Assembly (NCBI GenBank): GCA_004123355.1
Contig: SCHM01000002.1
Coordinates: 5,553,569 to 5,617,568 of the forward strand
Length of the DNA stretch: 64,000 bases
Direction: 5' to 3'
From: Amphirosellinia nigrospora
Lineage: Eukaryota > Ascomycota > Sordariomycetes > Xylariales > Xylariaceae
The stretch's first letter is position 1. Each line of letters starts with the position of its first letter. Shown in pieces: positions 14,174-26,562 of this stretch. The notes beneath the pieces were generated by a model. It was not told where the DNA came from. It ran no database searches and saw only the letters and a list, made by a program, of their open reading frames with translations. The translations under genes and the position numbers were made by a program.

Positions 14174-14744
14174 GCACGCGTGGCACATGGGCAATGCAGC
14201 GAATAGAGTGATTCCCTTGAGTGTCCGACTGTGAACAGACGGATGGCAGAGGATTCATGATAAAGGTGTTAGTTTAGTCAACATCTGTGACGAATGAGAA
14301 GTTGTCGGAAAAAGCGCTGATATGAATCATGAGTCCAACTTAGTAATATGGTGGAGCTGACTTTAGCGGGAGCACGCAATGAGGCAGAGGGGAGTTAAAT
14401 GACTGTATCTAAGACACACCAGGCTCAGTGAGAATGAAAACTCTTTCTGTTCTCATACTCTAAGCTGTGAGAGTAACATGCGTGATGCAAGCTCTTCGCC
14501 TAGAAATCGTAGCATTATTCGGAGTGGTATATCGTGTTCAGGTGCCATGAAGTGCTATGCGATATCAACGCATCCAGTCAAGGCAGAGAAGATTGCAAAC
14601 TTAGAAACTGTTATCATGAACATGATAGTCGCGGGAGACTAGAGATTAGGATCATTGAGCCATGAATATTGCAAGCTTGGCATAAAATATAAACTAAATC
14701 CATGCACGAGACAACAGATACCATCGGGAGAGACACAAAGCGGA
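14174..14744. other. convergent intergenic spacer
   Basis: Lies between the 3' ends of the SRPBCC gene and the minus-strand acyltransferase. No additional feature seen. Confidence 0.6.
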
Positions 14745-16116
14745 CTATTCATTTCTCACTTTGCAGCCGACAAGTAGCTCATCGATAACCAAATCCAAAA
14801 CTCCAGCCACGAAGGTCTTTTCGTAGAAGCTAGTGTTGAATGAAGCTGCCAAGTTTAAAGCACCCATCCAGCTCCATGTGTGGAATTGTACGCTTCTATT
14901 CAACATCTCTGTCCCCATCCACAAATCAACCACTTTGACCGCTTCCTGGTCACTGTTTGACCAGTAAAGGGCCTTGATGTATTTTTCCATCTTCCCCACG
15001 CTGCTGAGATCAGGTGTCTGGGTGAGTGGGAAAGCCTCTGGAGCAGGTGTATTGAACAAAACTGTCGTTCGCTGGACATACGACTTTACCAGATCTAACA
15101 AGCCAAGGTAATCATCCTCATCAATGCTTTCGGATGGCTTCCAAAAGCGAGCGTGGTTACGGCTGTATACACTGCCCAGCTTTTGTGCGATAAGCCGAAA
15201 GACTGTTCCCCTGCTGTAACATGCTGGACTCAACGTACACTGGCAATCCTGAGAAATAGAGGCCAATCTGTTGATCTGCAGAGCCTCCAAGCATCGGACG
15301 TAAGTCCACGGGTACGAATGCAGCATAGGATTTTGCCAACGGGTGCTGCTGAAAGCTCGCCGTAGCTCGGACGATGGCCGCATGCACTGCACTAGTAACC
15401 GTGAAGCCCATATTTCGGCACGATGACGAGATAAGTGCCGTCGTGTTAGGATCAAGAATTCGAGCAGTGCGCCCACTCGAAGATGGCAAGCGGCTTCCGA
15501 GCCTACAATTGTGGGCAATCCAATACTGGGCATACCCTGGAGAAACTCAGAGACAAGGGCATCGGCACCCGCAGCTAATACAGGGTTATCCCCCTCGCGA
15601 TGTAAATTCGGATGTCGGGTGGATGCATGAGCTAGTTCCTCAAGACTTTTTGGAAGCTCAGCCGTGTTCATGTCTTGTTCATTGATTCTAAGACCTCGTG
15701 CGACCGTAAACGGGTGGTGTTCTTCACGATTGTGGCCGCAAGTGCTTTCATAAAATGATGGCCAGAAGACACATTCCAACCCCGTCAACTCGCCAATGCG
15801 AAGAGAGCAAGATCTGTGACGATACCGGTAACCAGAGACATTTGGGGTAGTTTGTATGTGGAGGCTGGAGAGACTTCGTCCCCAGACGAGACGTCTTCCT
15901 GAACAACAAACGTACTGGCTACCCAGCTTCAAGATCAATGTTGGTTGGTACTAACATAGGTCGCGATACCGAATCGTCCATCCCTTTTTCGGAGCTGACA
16001 TAGGCTCCTAGTTCTGGATGCTGAAGTCTCATCACTTGCCAAGCACATTTGAGATTAGGCACCGGATCTTGAATTGAGAGAGGAACTCTAAGGTCATCGA
16101 AAAGTGGATGGTCCAA
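14745..16116 (-). CDS. condensation-superfamily O-acyltransferase (trichothecene acetyltransferase-like), frameshifted
   Basis: The protein runs on the minus strand over about 450 residues. The catalytic HxxxDG motif appears as HWRVDG near 15795 in the second of three frames used. The middle (FTVTSAVHAAIVRATASF, then FVPVDLRPML) is the strand-helix region typical of fungal trichothecene 3-O/15-O-acetyltransferase-like proteins. The C-terminus (FHTWSWMGALNLAASFN) matches the final beta-strand of that fold. At least four one-base losses are needed to connect the pieces, several at G or C runs (near 15918 and 15495, for example). The true start is uncertain and probably lies slightly upstream of 16116, because no ATG opens the first segment. 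The family transfers acyl groups from CoA to hydroxyls of terpenoids and polyketides. The gene lies 5 kb outside the first SRE-bearing cluster promoter, so membership in the diterpene cluster is possible but unproven. Confidence 0.6.
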
Positions 16117-18255
16117 TGCTCGCGCTTGAGTCTGCCTTGGTCCGCAAGGATCTTGAAAAAAACTTCCAAGTTACCAAAGGGCGACCAAGATTGTTGGGCG
16201 AATGGCTCCCGGAGTCTTGCATGCTAAAGATAAAGGATACGATACGTAGCCTGCTGAAGGGATTGTAGCGCACTCCCTGAATGCGACCTCAAGTATGAGT
16301 AATAACTAGGTACTGAAAGCAAAGAAGTTGGGTGACTTGTTGGCTGTGTCGCATTATTCTTGTAACGTCTACGACAGGCCTTTGCTTGCAAGATGCAAAT
16401 CCCGGGCCGCCGTGCACCGTGTATTCCAAGCCATTGGTCAATGCGATGATACGGAGTCATCTTACATTGCCGCTGATTCGTGTAGAGTAATAAAATCATA
16501 CACAGGTCTCCACGATCTGCCCATCAATACGGACAGTCCTTTCAACTGATGATCAGAATTTACTGCACCTCACAATTAAAACATTTCCCTGTTCTAAGTA
16601 TGCCAAAACTCCCAAGCCAAGAAGAAGCGGCATACTCACAATGGTTTACGCCTAACCGCAAAAGGGCCCGCCTAATTGATTGGCTCATGGTAATTGCTTT
16701 GGTCTTATTTGTGACCTTCATTGCGTTGCTTCGACAACCCGATATGGTGGGAAACAATAATATTTGCGCAGCCACGACTATTACATATTGTACGTGTTAC
16801 GATCAAACGTCTCTTTTTGCATCCTCTCCATTACTGTCAATCTCATGCTCACATGAATAGGGCAAGTATATTAAAGGACTCCATTTATAGACACCAGAAC
16901 TTCCAGTCTTTTGAGGCTTCTATACCAATACTTCCAACATTTGTATACAAAATGTCAATCACTTCGGATCGCAGAGGCGTTAACGAGGAAACTGCTCGAT
17001 TGGGCCTTCCTTGGAGTGCCCCTGAAGTAAATACAAGGCCTTAAGCTTTGGATTCGCCTTCTAAAGAAAGGAATAAAGTGAATACCTTACCTAGGAGATC
17101 CCTTCAAGTTCTGGGTCGTGCCTGCCACTATGTCAACTCTACAAAAGGTCTGAATCTAGATATTACCAGGTCGCACTTACCTACGGCCTGAGCCATTCGT
17201 AGCTAAGTAATTCGGCTTCAAGTTCTGGGCAAAGCCTGGTAACTAGCAAGTTTTAGCTGATGATGCCCAAAATACTCTCGCTTCCGCAACAGAAACGCCA
17301 TATTTAGCTTACCAGACCACTCGTAATTCCGCACCGTTTTACAGTCTTATTCGATGGATATTCCCGACCTCCCAAATACATGTTGGAAAGGTACCGACCT
17401 TGAAATAGTCAGACTCACGTTTTACCTCATTGTTAAACATTTTGAGATTGCCAACGGCTATAGCAGCACTCATTACCGACAAAACCGACTTTTACACTGC
17501 CTTGGCCGCAAGCATGCGGCATTGGAGCCTTGTCAAAATGGATCTCTGAATGGGGCGTTCACCTCTTTGGGACTCTTTATACACGAGCTTCTGGAAGGAA
17601 ATGAGTTGAAGAAGTTGCTTTTGCCCCTTTTCGGGATTGCGAGCTATCCGCTGGACAACCTTCTGTTCTGTAATCAAACACACCAAATAACTAACGCCCT
17701 CGTTTTCTAACTGACATGATTTGGTTAGTAATGGCCTCGAAAACCACGGGAACGCGGCTTACATCCGAATATCATCCGCCATTCCAGAGATCACCAATGC
17801 GTGACATACAAGATCGAATGCCTGAACCTCGAAATACCTGTCCCATCCATCAGAGCCAATATTATGCCATCGCACATGGGATCAATTTGAAGGATGCGAC
17901 GAGAAGGACGTGTGAAGACCTCCATAATGTCTCGAAAGACTATGGAAATCTACTTCTAGACAACCCAAGTTCAGTTGGACCCCTCAAAGTTTCTCATACT
18001 ATTACTCGTTCCTACCAAAACCGTAAATTACTTTCCGACTACGTACGTTTTCACCCACCCCTCGCCAGAGACTATCTCGTGCGGCACTAATGTGTTACCA
18101 CTAAGAGAACCCCTGGGTCGTTGGTAGATATAGCTTTCTTTTTGTTTAGGCCTCTATTCAAATCCTGGAACAGTGATTCCGATGGAAGCTTGCGACAGAA
18201 CCCCATTACCACCACCACGGTTCTCCATCCGCTTTTTGGTGATATTTACATTTTC
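16117..18255. other. no confidently supported gene
   Basis: A plus-strand stretch from about 16597 encodes MPKLPSQEEAAYSQWF followed by one hydrophobic segment (WLMVIALVLFVTFIALL) that could be a membrane anchor, but no continuation with coding character was found. Open frames near 17354-18090 have no recognisable motif. Treat as intergenic unless transcripts show otherwise. Confidence 0.4.
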
Positions 18256-18642
18256 ATGGCGCGCACCGGACCCTCATCTTCCACTGCCTCGGCGTCGAAA
18301 CGAGCTAAATCGAAGAGGAAGGCCTCTAAATCAACCAAGAAAGCAGGCGATGACAAAGAGGGGAAGTGCCCAAGATGTAAGGGTGTACTGGACGACCCCA
18401 ACTACAGAAATTGTTCAAAATGTAGAGATAAAATGACGAAGCGTAGAGCAGGCCTTGTAAAAGCGAGACGAGAAAATGACAGATGCACTCGATGTAATGG
18501 GCCTCGAGAAGAACCGGAATATCGTATCTGCGCAGACTGTAGATTGAAGCACAGGGTATACATGGCGACGTACAACGAAGCGAGAAGGAAGGCTGCTAAA
18601 AAAGATGGAAAGACTAAACAGGGGGGGCAAAAAAGAAGGTAA
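18256..18642 (+). CDS. small protein with two CxxC-x11-CxxC zinc knuckles
   Basis: The protein is 128 residues from the ATG at 18256 (an in-frame upstream extension from 18121 lacks coding character). The N-terminal 40 residues are basic and Ser/Lys-rich, like a nuclear localisation tail. Two tandem units follow: CPRCKGVLDDPNYRNCSKC and CTRCNGPREEPEYRICADC. Each has paired CxxC motifs spaced to bind one zinc, with a shared P-x-Y-R-x-C core, so they look like a duplicated zinc-binding module. The C-terminus is again strongly basic. No intron is needed and the frame is intact. A nucleic-acid- or protein-binding role is plausible; the family is not one I can name. Confidence 0.65.
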   Translation: MARTGPSSSTASASKRAKSKRKASKSTKKAGDDKEGKCPRCKGVLDDPNYRNCSKCRDKMTKRRAGLVKARRENDRCTRCNGPREEPEYRICADCRLKHRVYMATYNEARRKAAKKDGKTKQGGQKRR

Positions 18643-20768
18643 AAGGCAAATAGATTGCTAGTAAATAGATCGACAATAATCTACATAGTGAACATAGTTA
18701 TGGGATGAATGATGATTCATACAATTTTTAAATGCAGTCAGTGCAGCTTTGTATGAAATCCTGCATGCGCTGTGAAAGCCTTCGAAAACGAAAATAGTTG
18801 ATCATATAGAACAGCCTTCAGAGACTAAGAGGCATCGGCAGGTATTGACTGTTGGCTTGTATACCTCATATACGAGAGACCGATACCTTTTATATGAATA
18901 GGAGTTTCTATTAGTAGTAGAATAATGATAAGTTGACACTAAATGAATTGTAGCAAGAACTGCAAACGACAAAATGAAGGACTTCTCCCTTATCTACTTT
19001 TCCCATGTTGTAATGTTCTTGATCAATTAACTACGCAATATCAAGTCAAAAGTATCTAACTCTCATCCAGTAACTGTATCAAATGTTATATTCTTGGGGA
19101 TGAAAATACGGCCTCTTTGAATCCGCTCTGTGCAGTGTCGATCCTCGTCCTATTTCTAAAGCTAATTGGAGCGGGTGTGCTGATAGAGTGAGAGGAATGG
19201 AGACGCCGCAATCCACACGGCAGTTGTAATGATGAACTAGTAACACTAAACGAGTTAAATTGCTACTAAACTCCAGTAGAAGTTGAAAAAAATGTGCGAA
19301 ATGGGGTTTTGGTTGTGAAGTCGGGTCTTTCCAACCCCCCTGAGCCCGCCAAAAGCCCCTTTTCTCTCCTTCCTCGCACCGCTCGGCGGCTGCATCTGCC
19401 AAGACTTCCCCGAGACGCGGCGTTGACTCGATCGAACCAGATTTTGTTAGGCCCACCGGGAAATTAGAAGATTACTACAATCCGACTATTCTTCCAAGCC
19501 CTTGCAATAGATTTTCGCATAGTTTCCAAAACCGTTTTGCGAAGGGTACTAATATGTTCATGAAAAGTCTCTTTATAAAGTGCTTGGGGAGGGCGCCTAA
19601 GCAAGGTACTAAAACTAAACTCCTTGTAATAACCGCATCACCCTTACTCAAGATTCAGCGGCGAGACTTAGATTTAAAGGACGATACAATTGGAAACTCA
19701 TTCTACTAATATTTTACCGAGACTAGCTTACACTTGCATGTAATTGGGTAAACATACGGTTACTACAAGCATAATGAAACATTGAGGCCTCAGTCTCAGA
19801 GATAAGAAGCATCAAAGTATATGTATAACGTATCCCGCTCGGCGCCCCTTTCTCTGGCCCTACATCGACATGCGGGCTTGGGAATATACCCGCCGGATCG
19901 ACAGTGGGAGCAGCATCTTTACAGCTCACTTTCGAGAGATCCCACCATCGGCAACCTCATATCTACCTTGCCGTGCATGACCTCTGTTTTCAAGTACGCT
20001 GCGAGTTTCTGGTACTCCGATTAGTAATTGCCTGATGACACAGAACACCGGCTCTCACTTAGGGAACTACATACTTCCACGGACTACTAAACTCGTCACC
20101 ATGCCCAAGGGGCGTGGTGGATTAACTAGCAACAAACAACCTGTATCGCAAATGTACTGTAGATTATGGGTACTTATTTACGCCAAAACCCAGGTAGATA
20201 TAAAGCGGATCTCGATTTATCCTAGATCAACGATTACGTGATGGTACACGATTTAATGTGAGACAGTGCCGGGTTCAAGTTCTTGTTTCCGCTTCGCTAA
20301 AGCAGTTCAGTCAATTTTTGCATTTAGTTAATCACAATTGCCTCTTTCACGATGACATGACAATGTTCATAGGTACCTATGTATCATCATCTCTGATAAC
20401 CCAACCGTCCAGGCGAGCCCTAGCCACTGAAGACTTACAGCTACGCCCTGACGTTAAACTAGATGCATAACCTTAATCGTTCTGTATAGTGATCTGGTTA
20501 TGCATTGGATGCACCGCTAGTCTTGTGCGTGAGCATCTTCAATGAGATCGAGGAAACTTCATCGCAATTTGTCTAGTCATTGCATCATCTCTGATAGAAT
20601 GTCAGCTCCGTGGCCATCCCCGGAGTGCCAAGACCGTGTACAGGCGGTTATCCCACCCACTGGAAATACCTAGGTATGCTCCACCACATTTAGCGCGAAA
20701 AAGTGGCGTCAGATCCTTGGAACCAGGTTCCAGCGAAGGGATTGGTTGCACCGCCGCAGCTAAGCAGA
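18643..20768. other. long intergenic region, nothing recognised
   Basis: No coding region, RNA gene or clear repeat family is supportable. Open frames such as 19079-19456 (minus) have low-complexity, non-protein-like composition. The right end leads into the promoter of the first cluster P450. Confidence 0.55.
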
Positions 20769-20850
20769 CAGTGGTTCGACCGATGCGGCAGTGGTTCAAC
20801 TTACCTAATGTGTAGCAGTGGTTCGACCTATATGGCAGTGGCTCGACTTA
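20769..20850. promoter_or_regulatory. array of four SRE-like elements upstream of P450 A
   Basis: Four copies of a C-A-G-TGGTTCGAC-type unit: GTGGTTCGAC at 20771 and 20818, GTGGCTCGAC at 20838 and the variant GTGGTTCAAC at 20791. On the other strand these read GTCGNNCCAC (the variant has GTTG). Spacing between starts is 20, 27 and 20 bp. The array lies about 330-410 bp upstream of the P450 start at 21183. The same element occurs in other cluster promoters. Confidence 0.65.
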
Positions 20851-21182
20851 CTGGGTATCGTCCCTCGGTGTTCCATGCATTTTTATTCACAAGGGCAGCG
20901 CTACCCGTGGGCCTGTTTTCAGCGCTTGTAAGGCTTACGACTAAGGCGCCGACCGCATGGGTAAATACCGCGCTGTAGGATATTGGCGCTCAAGATAGTG
21001 TAAGGCCTGTCGAAAAACAATGGAGCAAAGAACATGATATGGTCTAACTAATAAGGGGGAAACTTAGTATTTTAAAAGTCGAAAATCTTAGGAAGAATTT
21101 ATAATAATAGAGACTTGTGATTCTTTTCTTTACAACGTCTGCTCCTTTGCTCAGGTGTATTCGTGCGCTCGTTGTTCTGAAA

Positions 21183-23024
21183 ATGTTAATAGGAGGGTAC
21201 GCTACTCCTGCTCCTCTCCTCGTAGGAGGTCTGGTCCTTTTGTACATAATTGGTTCCTACGTCTACGCATGGTCCCGTCTTCGCCATATCAAAGGTCCAC
21301 TGCTAGGATCGTTCTCATACTTTTACATCCTCCGCACTGAGCTCGCCTTCCGACAAGGTGACAGTTGGGCAAATGTTATCAAGAAATGGGGAGACCCAGT
21401 TCGCATTGGTCCCATGGATCTCCTTACCGGCGACGCAGATGTGATACGTCGGATCAATGGAGCACGATCTACCTACGGGCGGTCCGACTTCTACGAAACA
21501 CCACTGATGGACCCTGACCACCCTAACCTCTTCGCGCTCGTCGATACCAAGGCCCATGATGAGCTAAAGGCAAAAATGTCTCATGGATATGGAGGCAGGG
21601 AGGTCCCCCACCTGGAGCGGGATGTCGATGAACAGGTTCAAACGCTTGTCGATTTGCTTCGATCGAGATATGCTCAAAAAGGAAAATTGGCAGACTTCAC
21701 GTGGCTATCGTTGTACTTTGCCTTGGACGTAATTACTAGCCTTGCGTATGGTAAAGCCTTTGGCTATTTACAACAAGAAAAAGACATACACGGACACATT
21801 GTGGAGGCAAAGAAGTTCATCAAGGTGGCCACGATAACTTCCGAGATTCCTTGGTTGGGTCGGTTTCTGAGAAATAGAACTGTCATGAACTTGCTCGGTC
21901 CAAAGGCAACAGACAAACGAGGGGTTGGTGTATTGTTTGGGTAAGTGATTTTGCAAGCATAGCGAATGCGTATTAACTCAAAGGCAGGCTAGCCAAAAAG
22001 GTCGTTGGTGAGCGGTTCGCATCCAAGGAAACCGATGGAGGCGATATGCTCGTAAGTACAGATCTCCTACTCCTGCCCATACTCTCTTAGACCGCAACAC
22101 AGGCTGACCTAGAAATGCTGCACAAAGGGGTCGTTCATCAGGCATGGTGTTACACAACGTGAATGTGAATCGGAAATCCCTTTCCAAATAATGGCAGGCT
22201 CAGACACCACCGCCATTTCATTCCGAAGAATTTTGCTCTTTCTCATGTCAACGCCTCATGCGTACTCGACTCTGCAGAAAGAGATCGATGCCGCGATTGA
22301 GGCAGGTCGTATTTCCCAGCCTGCTACTATTCTTCAATGTCGAGATCTGCCATATTTACAGGTATAGCTATGCTTTCCATTTTTGCAAAACCACTTATGC
22401 CCTCAATCATTAACAATCTGTTGCTCAGGCCTGCATATACGAGGGTCTCCGTCTAACCGTGCCGACCACCATTTTACTGACAAAGAAAGCACCACCAGAA
22501 GGTAGGATTACATACTTCCTATACGCCACGTACCGTTGTGCTAATCGGATACAACAGGCGATACTATCGGGCCGCACTCCGTCCCGGGTGGCACACGTAT
22601 TTCTGTAGCAATAAAAGCCATCATGCAAGACACTTCGCTATTCGGCCCTGACGCCGATATATATCGTCCTGAACGCTGGATCGGCCTCGAATCTGAGCAG
22701 AAGCGATCGATGCTTAGCACAGTCGAGTTGATCTTTGGGTACGGACGCTGGGGCTGCAGCGGCAAGCCTGTCGCGCTGATGGAACTCAATAAAGTCTTTA
22801 CCGAGGTAGGTCTACGGCCAGTTTGGAGGTTTGACAAAATATCGTCACATCCTCGAGACGATGCATGACATGCTTGCCGCTAACATCTGTCTACCTAGTT
22901 ACTACGAAATTTCGACTTTCAAATAGCCAGCCCTGAGAAGCCCCTAGTACAGAGAAGCAACGTAAGCGTCTACGATGAGGAGTATATGTGGGTTAGAGTT
23001 ACAGATCGTTCCATGTCAAGCTAA
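21183..23024 (+). CDS. cytochrome P450 A (pisatin demethylase-like class)
   Basis: Six exons join without any frameshift: 21183-21940, 21988-22051, 22128-22361, 22429-22501, 22558-22805 and 22899-23024. The N-terminus has a membrane anchor (LLVGGLVLLYIIGSYVYAW), so the enzyme should sit in the ER facing the cytosol. Visible P450 landmarks are the I-helix oxygen-binding AGSDTT, the K-helix ExxR as YEGLR, the PERW motif, and the heme loop FGYGRWGCSGK with the cysteine ligand. The overall look is that of the large fungal CYP57/pisatin-demethylase-like group, which oxidises diverse terpenoid and isoflavonoid substrates. The third exon uses an AAG acceptor. It is the leftmost gene whose promoter carries the cluster SRE-like array, so it is probably the left border gene of the ent-kaurenoid cluster. 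The substrate cannot be deduced. Confidence 0.85.
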
Positions 23025-24014
23025 GCTTCTGCTATGAATTAAATCAAAATCACTCTGCAATAATACCAAGACTATTTGTGACGTATTTCAGTGCCCCAAT
23101 CGATGACGGTTTGAAGTATTAAGAATTCCGATTAATAGGGTTGTACACTTACTCTAGAGTCATGTCTGTGATCTGTTCAATCGCGAAATATCTGTTTGTT
23201 CGCTTCTGTGCGAAAGATCCTGACTATTATTTCTATTGTTGTTCTGGGGGAACAATGTGTTGAGAGTCAGATAGCTTAGCGTATCTGAACTACCTAGGTA
23301 GGGAATGTTATCTGAGTGTGTCGACGTGCCGGCGCAACAGCATTAGGTTTCTGGGCGGACAAGATCCGGATTAGCAAGTGCTGACCAGTAGGGTAGCTTT
23401 TTTTCTAGGCGTATAACATAGCCAAATTCGTTGCTGGGTTGGAAGATTCTGCTTTGCTATCATGTAGCACATGAGAAGAGATTGATCTGCCAATATCACA
23501 TCTGGGGATATCGCCTCTATCAATCATTCGTTGTGCGCAGAATAAAACAACAAACTCCAAATGCCATCACAGCGAAGAATGATTCCATTGCGTGTTGTCT
23601 ACTACCACTACCCCCCTAGCCTTTGGCCGTCATAGAGGTTGGAAGTACTGCTAGATACTATATACACACCGTTTGCATGCAGGGACGAAAGACACCTAGG
23701 CATATCTCATCACGACAATGAAGTCATGCGATAAAATTCATGTTGATCGATAGAGGAGGCTCACATCTGAGAATTAAAAGCCCTTTGCTTTTGTTCCCCT
23801 CATTCATTGTTGGCCTTGCTTGAATAAACCGGTCGTTAGCCTACTTCTACTAACTTAGGTACTTATACAACCAGTTTTTACCATATCAGTCTGCCCTCCA
23901 CGAAAGTGCTATTCTTACAATGCAATGTCCCAAATAGTTCTGGTGATCGCACTGCCGGCCCAGACCGACGATGAAATTGAAGCTGAAGGGGGCAGCTATT
24001 GTTACTTATGCACG
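23025..24014. other. convergent spacer between P450 A and P450 B
   Basis: No gene supported. It separates two converging P450 genes and would hold both 3' UTRs. Confidence 0.6.
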
Positions 24015-25877
24015 CTATGTAGACAGAACAAGTTCCTTGAGGCGTATGTAGCACTGTTGCGGCTGATGCGTGATCTTGTCGACAGCGGCGAAACTAGACA
24101 ACGCATCGGGTATCGGTAGCAACTCGAAGTTCCACAGCAGCAGCACCAGTACGAAGCGCATTTCCAGCTGCGCCCACTTTCGACCTGATAAGAAGACGTC
24201 ACGTTATTAGTCACTGTCATCGCAGTCCCGCTGCACCGCAGACAACAGGCGATGAGGATAACTTACCAAAGCAACCCGCGGCCCCGCGCCGAACGCGTTC
24301 ATCGGCCCGGCCAGCGGGTCGAACACGTCGCGACCGCTGGCGGCATCCTTCTTCAACCAGCGACTCGGGTCAAAGTCCGCAGCGTCCTCGCCAGTCCAAG
24401 CCTTCGTCCCTTCTTTGGTCTCGTCGGCGGCGAAGCCCGGCTGGACCATGCCGGGCCCGTTGTTGAGGAAGAAGACCTCGGTGTCCTTGGGCACGAAGTG
24501 GCCGAGAATGTAAGTATCCTGAGTGGCACGGCGGTTAAGGGCCACGGAGGTCATGCCGCAGCGGTGGATTTCATAGATAACCGCATCAAGGTAAGGCAGG
24601 TCGGAGGTAGGAATGATGGCGATGTGGGCTGGGCGCCAAGACCGGCGGCGATGGCAGAGGCGAAGGTGGCGTGCAGCTCGGCGCGCAGGCGGGTTTGCAC
24701 AGCTTGGTGTTTGGTTAGAAACTTAAGGCCCCAGCACAGCGTAGTCGAGGTTGTCTCGTAGCTCGCGACAAGCAGGCCGAAGAGTTCGTCTTGGATGACG
24801 CGGGAGTCGTGGACAGGCGTGCGGCCCTCCTTATTGGCCATTTGGGTTTCCCGCTGGACGACGATATCTACAACACAACTAAGGTGGATGTAGTGTTAAT
24901 GTCGGTTTGCGAGGCGAGGCGTTCACTAGCCACGTTCAGGCTATTACGGATCATCTGGTCTTTCAGCTTCACGCTTGAGGAAAGTGATGGGAAGATGCGA
25001 AGGGCGAGTGAGTGGATTTGGGAAGGCAGGAAGGGCATGTCGAGGGGAATTTCAAGGCTGTCTGCTAGTTTTTGAATAGCATCAAAGGCAGGTGAATTAG
25101 GAACATGCGGATAGTCTGCGACCGCTTCCTCCGAGGCGGGCAAATCAATTTTTTTGGTCTTGGTTAGAAGCTCGACTTGTGCAGTAATCGCTTCAGTCTT
25201 GGAGCCAAAGGTCGCCGTCCAAGTGATCTGTGAATGAGTGTTAGCGCCTCATGGCTGGCATGTTCGGAAATTCTACAGACCTCAAGTGCAGCAGCAAAAA
25301 TGTCGCCCAAGGCAGAGAAGGAATGACCCTCTGCGAGTCGGGTTTTTTGCCGCCATAGTTCGATAAGCTCTTGGGTTTGAGAGAAGAATACCTTGGCGAT
25401 GACATTGTGAAGAAAGTGGCTGGACATGGTATCATTGACGAGGCGGCGATGTGCGCTCCATTCTGGGCCAGTCATTAATGAGATATGGTGGCCTGGCAGA
25501 AGGCCAGAGAGCAGCTCGCCAAGATAGTATGACCGATCAAATTCTTTAAGCCGGCGGGTTGAGATGTCGTATGCCTCTGCTGGATGAGAAATGACTACCC
25601 ATGGCCGGGCGAATGGACGAATGAAAACTTGCATAATCGGGCTATTATGTTCCCTGAGCCATTGGGGAATCCGGCCAAAGATATCGCCATGTTTTGCACG
25701 ATACTCAAAAAGCTCAGGCACATCGCCGAGAAGGTTACTAACAGCTTTCTTGTTGTACGGGATGTTTCCTGGAAGGGGCTTGGGCAGCGCCAGACGATAA
25801 AAGATGTAACCCAAACCAAGCAGCAGTAGTGCGGTAATGGGAATGGGTGCAGCAGGTAGTGATAGTGAGGTGGCCAT
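24015..25877 (-). CDS. cytochrome P450 B, paralogue of P450 D (three apparent frameshifts)
   Basis: Starts at the ATG at 25877 with a membrane anchor (ITALLLLGLGYIFYRLAL) and a proline hinge (LPKPLPGNIPYN). Two introns are clear: 25228-25280 and 24185-24266. Landmarks are an I-helix region with ASYETTSTT, the ExxR helix (YEIHR), and the heme loop FGAGPR.CFGRKWAQLEMRF interrupted by the second intron. Three single-base losses, each in a short C or G run (near 24882, 24625 and 24278), break the frame while conserved protein continues on both sides. They look like consensus errors. The stop is at 24015. The protein shares its anchor-hinge layout, LGD(V/I)P motif and I-helix context with P450 D at 43-45 kb, so the two arose by duplication. 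It is transcribed divergently from the methyltransferase across a 685-bp spacer holding an SRE-like site. Likely a diterpenoid hydroxylase. Confidence 0.8.
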
Positions 25878-26562
25878 GACGCTCCAATACGACTTGTTTG
25901 AGTAAGCAACGTTGATAGACTGAGGTTGACGTGGAAAGCTACCTAGTAAGAGAAGACTACGAAAATAGGCAATGAATTCTACCTTTGTTGATATTTCTAA
26001 CCGTTACCGATTCAGCCCACGTGACTGTAACGTAGATGCCATCACTCAAAAATGTGTCAGCTGCATGCACAACTGCTGAGCATCTTGTCCGTATCACGAC
26101 GTCTGGATTCAACCCTCGGAGTACGATATGGACGGTTCCTCCTAGGCCCATGTTGGCATGGCGAAACATGCACACAACTGGCTAGTCCACTTCTGGGCCC
26201 TAGGCCCGATTTGGTGGTGCCACTTACAAGTAACAAAAAGTCGTGCCACAAATATCTTTACTGAATAAGGTATACCTCATTTTAGATAGCGTTATGTACT
26301 CATATGCAGATGATCGTTGAGGCTGCGGTGTGGAGAAACAAGAAGTTAATGTCTTAACCATACTTGGTTCACTCTTCGCCATCTTGGCGTACGATACTCA
26401 AACCTTCCAAGCGATGTCGGTCTGCCCCCAACTTCTAAGTTCTCCCTCGCTCATAAGATAAGGTAGTCAATCACTGTCATCCAACATTCCTTACTTTCCT
26501 CGTCCTACCCTGCGCTTTCTCGCCCTCCTTACATTTAATTGTTCACCCGCAGCCTCGGCAGC
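25878..26562. promoter_or_regulatory. divergent promoter of P450 B and methyltransferase
   Basis: Holds one exact SRE-like element GTCGTGCCAC at 26240-26249, an E-box CACGTG at 26018-26023, and the left copy of a promoter segment of about 115 bp (26236-26350) that is also found upstream of the diterpene synthase. Confidence 0.6.
26236..26350 (+). repeat. duplicated promoter segment, copy 1
   Basis: Aligns with 46685-46807: both begin AAAAGTCGTGCCAC, continue TCTTTACT.AATAAGGTA and end near GAGGCTGCGGTGTGGAG / CAAGGCTGCGATATGGAG. Similarity is roughly 70% by eye. Copy 1 lies about 210-330 bp upstream of the methyltransferase start. Confidence 0.65.

Noticed and set aside
13863-14194. Minus-strand open frames opposite the SRPBCC gene
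   Set aside because: Shadows of the plus-strand gene; the plus frame carries the conserved fold signature.
19079-19456. 125-residue minus-strand open frame
   Set aside because: No domain, unusual composition, no splice or promoter support; likely chance.
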